This document shows, in pieces, positions 5,900-9,362 of a DNA stretch of 9,362 nt. Source of the stretch: a bacterium. GTDB taxonomy: Bacteria > RBG-13-66-14. The notes under the pieces are model-generated. The model saw nothing but the letters and a program-made list of their open reading frames with translations, was not told where the DNA came from and searched no databases. Numbering within the stretch: the stretch's first letter is position 1; each line of letters begins with the position of its first letter. The stretch is from positions 1 through 9,362 of the forward strand of contig JAPLSK010000262.1 of the NCBI GenBank assembly GCA_026398675.1. Direction: 5' to 3'. The position numbers and the translations under genes are program-made.

Positions 5900-5928
5900 T
5901 TGACAGGCCCCCCGGTGGCGACTATTCT
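5900..5928 (+). promoter_or_regulatory. Promoter of the SRP RNA gene
   Basis: A perfect TTGACA (5900-5905) is separated by 17 bases from TATTCT (5923-5928). A start about seven bases further, near 5935, coincides with the 5' strand of the RNA's closing helix (5936-5942). This agreement supports both the promoter and the RNA boundary. Confidence 0.8.
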
Positions 5929-6092
5929 AGGCGCTCGGCCACTCTAGCCGGGGCGCTAGCGGTGCCCTCGCGGCTTCGGCCGTGCCAGCAATCCGCTATA
6001 GGCTGGGGCGAACGCCCGGCGAGGCGCAGGCGGACCGGTTTCCGCGGTCGGGGCTGCGGCGTTGATGGCCCGGATCCCCGCATCCGGCAAAG

Positions 6093-6132
6093 GGTCGAGA
6101 CAAGGGGCTTAAACCCCTTGTTACCTTCGACC
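6093..6132 (+). other. Helix-6-like hairpin within the SRP RNA
   Basis: Inside the SRP RNA, GGTCGA (6093-6098) pairs with TCGACC (6127-6132), and CAAGGGG (6101-6107) pairs with CCCCTTG (6114-6120) around a CTTAAA loop. The hairpin lies between the 5' strand of helix 5 and helix 8, exactly where archaeal and eukaryotic SRP RNAs carry helix 6. Most bacterial SRP RNAs have no helix there. Confidence 0.7.
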
Positions 6133-6257
6133 GTCCTCGAACCCCGTCAGGCCCGGGAGGGAGCAGCGGTAGAGGTGCGCTGGAGTGCCGGGGACGATCC
6201 GGACCGGAGCCGGAGAACCGTCGGCGGAGCCGGTGGCGCGCGTCGGACCGGCGCCGG

Positions 6258-6272
6258 GTGGCCGTTTTTTTT
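6258..6272 (+). terminator. Terminator end of the SRP RNA
   Basis: The 3' strand of the closing helix, GTGGCCG, runs straight into eight Ts (6265-6272). This is the expected intrinsic stop for the SRP RNA; the pairing partner is either the 5' end of the RNA or a short local CGGC/GCCG stem (6249-6252 with 6261-6264). Confidence 0.7.
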
Positions 6273-6291
6273 GACCCGCCCCGGGAATCAA

Positions 6292-6423
6292 CCGCGCCTC
6301 CGAGGCGTACATCACTCTCCCGACCCGGCGGATCGGCCGGTTGGGCCGGAGGTTCTCCCCTTCGGGACAATCGGCGCGCCGCGATGCCGACTTGGAGTGG
6401 CCGGGTTCCATGACTGGGCGCGG
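6292..6423. other. GC-rich foldable intergenic stretch, possible second structured RNA
   Basis: The gene-free interval 6273-6728 opens with a foldable segment. CCGCGCC (6292-6298) pairs perfectly with GGCGCGG (6417-6423), and inside it ACCCGG (6323-6328) pairs with CCGGGT (6401-6406), leaving unequal unpaired sides of about 24 and 10 bases. Inner hairpins such as TCCC-CTTC-GGGA are also possible. A long closing stem with a central bubble recalls 6S RNA, but I see no conserved 6S sequence and no clear promoter, and any GC-rich DNA folds. The rest of the interval (6424-6728) becomes AT-rich and holds only promoter-like and repeat elements. Confidence 0.25.
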
Positions 6424-6446
6424 AGCCGCACCCGCGAGCCGGTAAG

Positions 6447-6474
6447 TTGTCAGGGGGTGCGTTTCGTGTATTTA
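6447..6474 (+). promoter_or_regulatory. Candidate promoter for the 6729-7894 operon
   Basis: TTGTCA (6447-6452) is followed after 16 bases by TATTTA (6469-6474), which is preceded by TG as in an extended -10. A second, weaker candidate is TTGATA (6574-6579) with TACAGT (6598-6603), 18 bases apart, nearer the gene. Either would leave a long leader before 6729. Neither is decisive. Confidence 0.35.
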
Positions 6475-6580
6475 TGGCTGATTTGTCACTTATCCGGTCC
6501 GGAAATTGACGAGCCGGCCGCCGCGCGGGTTTCAAACGCTGGAAAAAATCCCCTTTTTCTCAGGTGCGTCAATTTGATAG

Positions 6581-6622
6581 GGTTATTAATAGATAAATAC
6601 AGTAGGTTATTCGATAAACAGT
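6581..6622 (+). repeat. Imperfect AT-rich direct repeat upstream of the 6729 operon
   Basis: GGTTATTAATAGATAAATAC continues to 6603, and GGTTATTCGATAAACAGT at 6605-6622 repeats it with a five-base deletion; both share GGTTATT, GATAAA and a terminal CAGT. A second small tandem, ATGTTTGCC/ATGTTTGCG, lies at 6646-6663. These overlap the weaker promoter candidate and could be operator half-sites or simple duplications. Confidence 0.5.
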
Positions 6623-6728
6623 CTTGCTAATCGGTCTTTGCCGACATGTTTGCCATGTTTGCGTATTTGTGTTAGTTTTTTTGTCCCTCACGCCCCAGCT
6701 GGCTGAATAATCGACCGAAAGACGGACC

Positions 6729-7562
6729 ATGCGGCTGCCGCTAGGCAAGGCTTTCCAACCCAACCTCCCGCCGCAGAGCCGGACACTGTTCCAGCTCCTG
6801 CGGGCCTTCACCGTGAGCGGATTCCGGGGCTACATCACGCAGCAGAAGGACGGCACGTGCTGCGCCATCCTCTGCCAGGGCGGAATCCCCGTCTCCGCGG
6901 TAGCCCGCGGCGATTCGGGGGAGACGCTCTCGGGGCCGACGGCGGCCCACCGGTTCTCCACCGGGCTGGAGTGGGACGCGTGCAAGTTCGTCGAGCTGGA
7001 CCAGCGGGCCCTGAACAACGCCCGCGTCATCTCCCGGGCGGACTGCTACGCCTCCGGCCTGGCGCCCACATCCGCGGAGTTGAACCGCTTCTACAACGAG
7101 TGCAGCACCAAGGGCTTGAACGGCCTGATTCAGCTCTACGACGACGCCCGGGAGTTCTACGTCCCCATAAAGGGGGGCCGGATCGTGGAGCGGCCCTCCG
7201 GCGAGGAGTACGACAACTTCCGCGCCCGGGGCGGATACAGGGTGGACCTCTACCTCTACCAAAACGGCCAGCTGGCCGACCAACCGCTGTCGTTGGATAA
7301 CTTCATCTCCCCCCTCTGGCTCCGCGACTTCCTCGTCCGTCAGCTCAACGCGAGCTTCAAGAAGTCCATCGGGCTGCTCCTCGAGGAGCTCGAGGTCGCC
7401 GAAATCGGCTTTGGGAACCTCGAACACTGGTTCAAGCGGATCGGGGAGTTCCTCGAGACGTTCGTCTGCTCTTCGAGGCAGGCGAAGGTTTTTCTCGAAA
7501 AGGTCCGGGCGCTCTTGGAGAGCACCGAGGAGTTCCAGCACATCAGCCGGACCAACCCTTAA
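6729..7562 (+). CDS. Cytoplasmic protein with two similar segments, unknown function
   Basis: The 277-residue product has no signal peptide or membrane segment. Two stretches look like copies of one module: residues about 20-60 (LLRAFTVSGFRGYITQQKDG, then GGIPVSAV) and about 117-160 (NRFYNECSTKGLNGLIQLYD, then GGRIVERP). Both have a helix, then GxxG-x-I, a strand, a D-turn and a GG. This resembles the PATAN/DUF4388 pattern of bacterial signalling proteins, but weakly, and I make no firm assignment. The remainder (about 195-277) looks helical and charged. No good Shine-Dalgarno precedes the ATG (only AAAGACGG). An ORF of nearly the same length runs antisense; its low-complexity composition marks it as a shadow. 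The next gene follows after 20 bases. Confidence 0.8.
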   Translation: MRLPLGKAFQPNLPPQSRTLFQLLRAFTVSGFRGYITQQKDGTCCAILCQGGIPVSAVARGDSGETLSGPTAAHRFSTGLEWDACKFVELDQRALNNARVISRADCYASGLAPTSAELNRFYNECSTKGLNGLIQLYDDAREFYVPIKGGRIVERPSGEEYDNFRARGGYRVDLYLYQNGQLADQPLSLDNFISPLWLRDFLVRQLNASFKKSIGLLLEELEVAEIGFGNLEHWFKRIGEFLETFVCSSRQAKVFLEKVRALLESTEEFQHISRTNP

Positions 7563-7582
7563 ACCCATCGCGCGGAGGTGCC

Positions 7583-7894
7583 ATGGACATCATCCTCTAC
7601 GTCATGAGCGGCCTGGGAATCCTCCTGATGGCCTTCGCCGTCGTCCAGTGCATCCGGCTGTACCGGATCGTGCCCGGCGGCAAGGCCAAGGGCGCCCTGG
7701 GCATTCTCCTCGTCCTCGTCGTCATCTTCCTCTTCGGCTACATCGCCGGCGCCGTTCTGCTGTTCAACATGGAGACGAATTTCGTCAAGGACGCAATCGT
7801 GTTCGGCATCTTCGACCTGGGCGCGGTCTTCGTCATCGTGGCGCAGGGTCTCATCCGGCGGATACTCACCTATTTCGAGGGGCGGAAGTCCTGA
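7583..7894 (+). CDS. Small integral membrane protein with three transmembrane helices
   Basis: The 103-residue product is mostly hydrophobic. It has three predicted membrane helices at about residues 3-24, 38-61 and 71-91, short polar connections, and a basic end (IRRILTYFEGRKS) that should stay in the cytoplasm. I recognise no family. GGAGG at 7574-7578 lies four bases before the ATG, matching the short spacing used by other genes here. It starts 20 bases after the 6729 gene and is followed by an intrinsic terminator 15 bases past its stop, so the two genes form a simple operon. The soluble protein may act at the membrane through this partner, which is inference from arrangement. Confidence 0.85.
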   Translation: MDIILYVMSGLGILLMAFAVVQCIRLYRIVPGGKAKGALGILLVLVVIFLFGYIAGAVLLFNMETNFVKDAIVFGIFDLGAVFVIVAQGLIRRILTYFEGRKS

Positions 7895-7909
7895 CGCATC
7901 AGTTAAAAT

Positions 7910-7932
7910 GGGGGCCGAAGGGCCCCTTTTTT
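7910..7932 (+). terminator. Intrinsic terminator of the two-gene operon
   Basis: A GGGGCC stem pairs with GGCCCC around a GAAG loop, extended by a G-U pair, and runs into six Ts (7927-7932). It begins about 15 bases after the stop of the membrane protein gene. Confidence 0.85.
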
Positions 7933-8106
7933 ATGACGGTACGTTCCTTTGATCCGGCCTTCGGCGACGAGCTGCAGCTGGCGGTGGGGAAAGGCCTGGA
8001 GGTCCACGTCTGGCGGCTCTCCATTACGGTTGACGAAGAGCCGCCGCACCCACTGGCCGTCCGGTTGACCGGGAGGCTCTCCGCCGACCTCGACCGGCCC
8101 GCTTGA
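7933..8106 (+). CDS. Doubtful 57-codon ORF between terminator and promoter
   Basis: An ATG directly after the terminator's T-run opens 57 codons (MTVRSFDPAFGDELQLAVGK, ending SADLDRPA). The codons mostly end in G or C, as in real genes here, and the sequence is not low-complexity. Against it: there is no ribosome-binding site, no room for a promoter after the terminator, and the ORF ends within the -35 of the next promoter. It could be a remnant of a larger gene, a small protein translated from readthrough, or chance. No family is recognised. Confidence 0.3.
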   Translation: MTVRSFDPAFGDELQLAVGKGLEVHVWRLSITVDEEPPHPLAVRLTGRLSADLDRPA

Positions 8107-8131
8107 CCCGCCGGGATTTTTTGGCTATACC
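8103..8131 (+). promoter_or_regulatory. Sigma70-type promoter of the C25-like peptidase gene
   Basis: TTGACC (8103-8108) and TATACC (8126-8131) are separated by 17 bases, giving a start near 8138 and a leader of about 22 bases ahead of the ATG at 8160. The spacing and the -35 are good; the -10 matches four of six consensus positions. Confidence 0.6.
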
Positions 8132-8159
8132 TGGATTGAAAAAGGGCGAAGGAGAGCCG

Positions 8160-9362
8160 ATGCGCCGCGCCACCGCCGTTCTGGTCCTCGTTCTTTCGAC
8201 GGTTTCGCTCGCCGAGGTGACCGTCCCCCGCTGGCTCGATCCCCAGGGGCGGGAGCCGTTGAGCTACTCGGCCTGGGTGGAGGCTAACCCCGGGCGCGCG
8301 CAGTCGTCGCCGGTTGAGAGCGGCCGGGAGACGGCCGCGGTTTCACTCTCGCCCACGGCGGTGGGCCGGGTCCTGGTCATCGTCGAGGACCGCCTGTGCG
8401 CCCCGCTGGACGACGCCCTCGCGACCTGGTACGACGACCTGGCCGCGGACGGGTGGACGGTGGACGAGCTGGTCTACACCGGCGGCGACGCGGCCTCGGT
8501 GCGAGCCTCCATCGCCGACGCATACGCCGGCGGCGCGACCGGTGCCGTCCTCATCGGCGCCATCCCCGTCCCCTGGTTCGAGATGGACGAGCCCGCCTGG
8601 GGCTCCTCCACCCACGAGGAGTTCCCCTGCGACCTCTACTACATGGACACCGACGGGACGTGGTCCGACGGTGACGGCGACGGCATCCTGGACTTCCACA
8701 CCGGGGACATCACCCCCGAGGTGTGGGTCTCGCGCATAGACGCCCGGGAGATGACCTTCGGCCAGGAGCTGGACCTGTACCTGGCCTACTTCGCCAAGGA
8801 CCACGCCTATCGGAACGGGGGGCTGGGCGTCCCCGATCGGGGGCTGGCCTACAACGACGACGACTGGTACGACTACTCCGACGGTCTCAACGCGGCCTAT
8901 TCCGACGTCGCCCGTTTCACCGACCCAGCCCAGACCACGGCGGACCACCTCCTGGAGCAGTACGCCCAGGGGTTCGAGTTCGTCCACCTGATGAGCCACT
9001 CCAGCCCCTGGGGGCACACCTTCAAGATTCCTTCGGGCTACGCCGGAAGCATCTACAACTGCGAGATCGAGGCGCTCCTGCCCGAGGCGGTCTTTGTCAA
9101 CCTCTTCAGCTGTTCCTGCACCCGTTTCGTGGAGTTCGACTGCATCGGGAGCTGGTACATCTTCCACGCGGGGCCGGGGCTGGTCGCGCTGGGCTCGGCC
9201 AAGACCGGCTCCATGCTCGAACACTACGGTTTCTACGCGCGGCTGGGCGCCGGGGACTCCATCGGGGAGGGTTTCCTCGCCTGGGCCCAGGCGAACATCT
9301 ACCCCGGGATGAGCGCCGATTACAAGTACTGGTACTACGGGCTGAACATCCTGGGCGACGGC
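8160..9362 (+). CDS. Secreted clan CD (C25, gingipain-like) cysteine peptidase, N-terminal 401 residues
   Basis: The frame is open from ATG 8160 (AAGGAG five bases upstream) to the window edge, so the C-terminus is missing. Residues 1-18 (MRRATAVLVLVLSTVSLA) are a signal peptide. The peptidase domain follows the caspase/gingipain pattern. A first strand VGRVLVIVED is followed by GAVLIGAIPVPWFEM and a calcium-loop-like acidic run DTDGTWSDGDGDGILDF. The catalytic histidine is probably His280 in FVHLMSHSSPWGH, and the catalytic cysteine Cys318 in FVNLFSCSCTRF. NILGDG at the window end resembles the LLGDP motif that closes many C25 domains. In gingipains the histidine sits in GHG; here it reads SHS. 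Such secreted proteins usually continue into beta-sandwich domains, which cannot be seen here. Confidence 0.85.
   Translation, partial: MRRATAVLVLVLSTVSLAEVTVPRWLDPQGREPLSYSAWVEANPGRAQSSPVESGRETAAVSLSPTAVGRVLVIVEDRLCAPLDDALATWYDDLAADGWTVDELVYTGGDAASVRASIADAYAGGATGAVLIGAIPVPWFEMDEPAWGSSTHEEFPCDLYYMDTDGTWSDGDGDGILDFHTGDITPEVWVSRIDAREMTFGQELDLYLAYFAKDHAYRNGGLGVPDRGLAYNDDDWYDYSDGLNAAYSDVARFTDPAQTTADHLLEQYAQGFEFVHLMSHSSPWGHTFKIPSGYAGSIYNCEIEALLPEAVFVNLFSCSCTRFVEFDCIGSWYIFHAGPGLVALGSAKTGSMLEHYGFYARLGAGDSIGEGFLAWAQANIYPGMSADYKYWYYGLNILGDG

Larger units (their letters stand above)
5935..6272 (+). ncRNA. ffs: Large bacterial signal recognition particle RNA with Alu domain
   Basis: The RNA scaffold of the signal recognition particle, which with Ffh targets ribosomes to the membrane. 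The ends pair as helix 1: CGGCCAC (5936-5942) with GTGGCCG (6258-6264), followed by eight Ts. Alu domain: helix 3 GGGC/GCCC (5951-5954, 5964-5967) and helix 4 CCAGC/GCTGG (5985-5989, 6002-6006), with the conserved loop AATCCGCTATAG. The loops can pair with each other, AGCGG (5958-5962) with CCGCT (5993-5997), as known for Alu domains. Helix 5 includes GGCCCGGATC (6067-6076) with GATCCGGACC (6196-6205), one mismatch. Helix 8 carries the Ffh-binding core GTCAGGCCCGGGAGGGAGCAG, with a GGGA tetraloop at 6155-6158. The length, about 338 bases, is at the long end because of two extra hairpins. Long ORFs crossing it on both strands are spurious. Confidence 0.93.

Noticed and set aside
5887..6630. 247-residue plus-strand ORF (and 179- and 96-residue minus-strand ORFs) across the non-coding block
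   Set aside because: It overlaps the SRP RNA almost entirely, the peptides are Arg/Gly/Pro-rich with no family resemblance, and the structure-based evidence for RNA is strong.
6273..6728. tRNA, tmRNA or RNase P RNA in the gap after the SRP RNA
   Set aside because: No T-loop GGTTCRANNCC with acceptor stem, no tmRNA tag or RNase P core signature seen on either strand.
6741..7568. 275-residue minus-strand ORF opposite the 6729 gene
   Set aside because: Its composition is a low-complexity mix of Val, Glu, Leu, Gly and Pro as expected of an antisense shadow in GC-rich DNA; the plus-strand protein has a varied composition and operon context.
8343..9224. 293-residue minus-strand ORF opposite the C25-like peptidase
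   Set aside because: Val/Gly/Glu/Pro-rich shadow; the plus-strand frame has a signal peptide, catalytic motifs, promoter and ribosome-binding site.

Overview
This is a GC-rich bacterial window with short intergenic spacers, Shine-Dalgarno sequences placed unusually close to their starts (often 4-5 nt), frequent non-ATG starts, and several secreted proteins of no assigned family. Together with the C25-like secreted peptidase at the right edge, it suggests an uncultivated, high-GC candidate-phylum bacterium. No phylogenetic marker protein is present, so this is inference only.

Left arm, positions 1-3040, minus strand: five genes are read right to left. They are a type III pantothenate kinase (coaX); a secreted beta-rich protein with its own near-consensus promoter; a small lipoprotein; a membrane-anchored protein with an HETLH zinc-protease-like motif; and the start of a secreted protein that leaves the window. 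The secreted protein and the lipoprotein lie in a stretch of visibly lower GC. Between the last two genes is a 9-bp-based tandem repeat array.

Middle, 3085-5705, plus strand: an elbB-type glyoxalase (DJ-1/PfpI superfamily) that best fits an ATT start, a COG0731-type radical SAM protein, and a nitroreductase translationally coupled to it by a TTGA overlap. A strong promoter then drives a 56-aa 2[4Fe-4S] ferredoxin. The ferredoxin is a conceivable electron donor for the radical SAM and flavin enzymes. Three tandem GNRA-capped hairpins follow it.

Non-coding block, 5706-6728: the main content is a large bacterial SRP RNA with an Alu domain. It has its own promoter (TTGACA-17-TATTCT), closing helix, Alu loop-loop pairing, conserved helix 8 and a U8 terminator. 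Long ORFs that cross it on both strands are spurious. Two hairpins in it are not part of the common bacterial plan: one between Alu helices 3 and 4, and one in the position of helix 6. A second GC-rich, foldable stretch (6292-6423) and an AT-rich leader follow.

Right arm, 6729-9362, plus strand: a two-gene operon encodes a protein with two similar N-terminal segments and a small three-helix membrane protein, and ends at a clear terminator. A doubtful 57-aa ORF follows. A promoter then leads into a secreted clan CD (gingipain-like, C25) cysteine peptidase that runs off the end.
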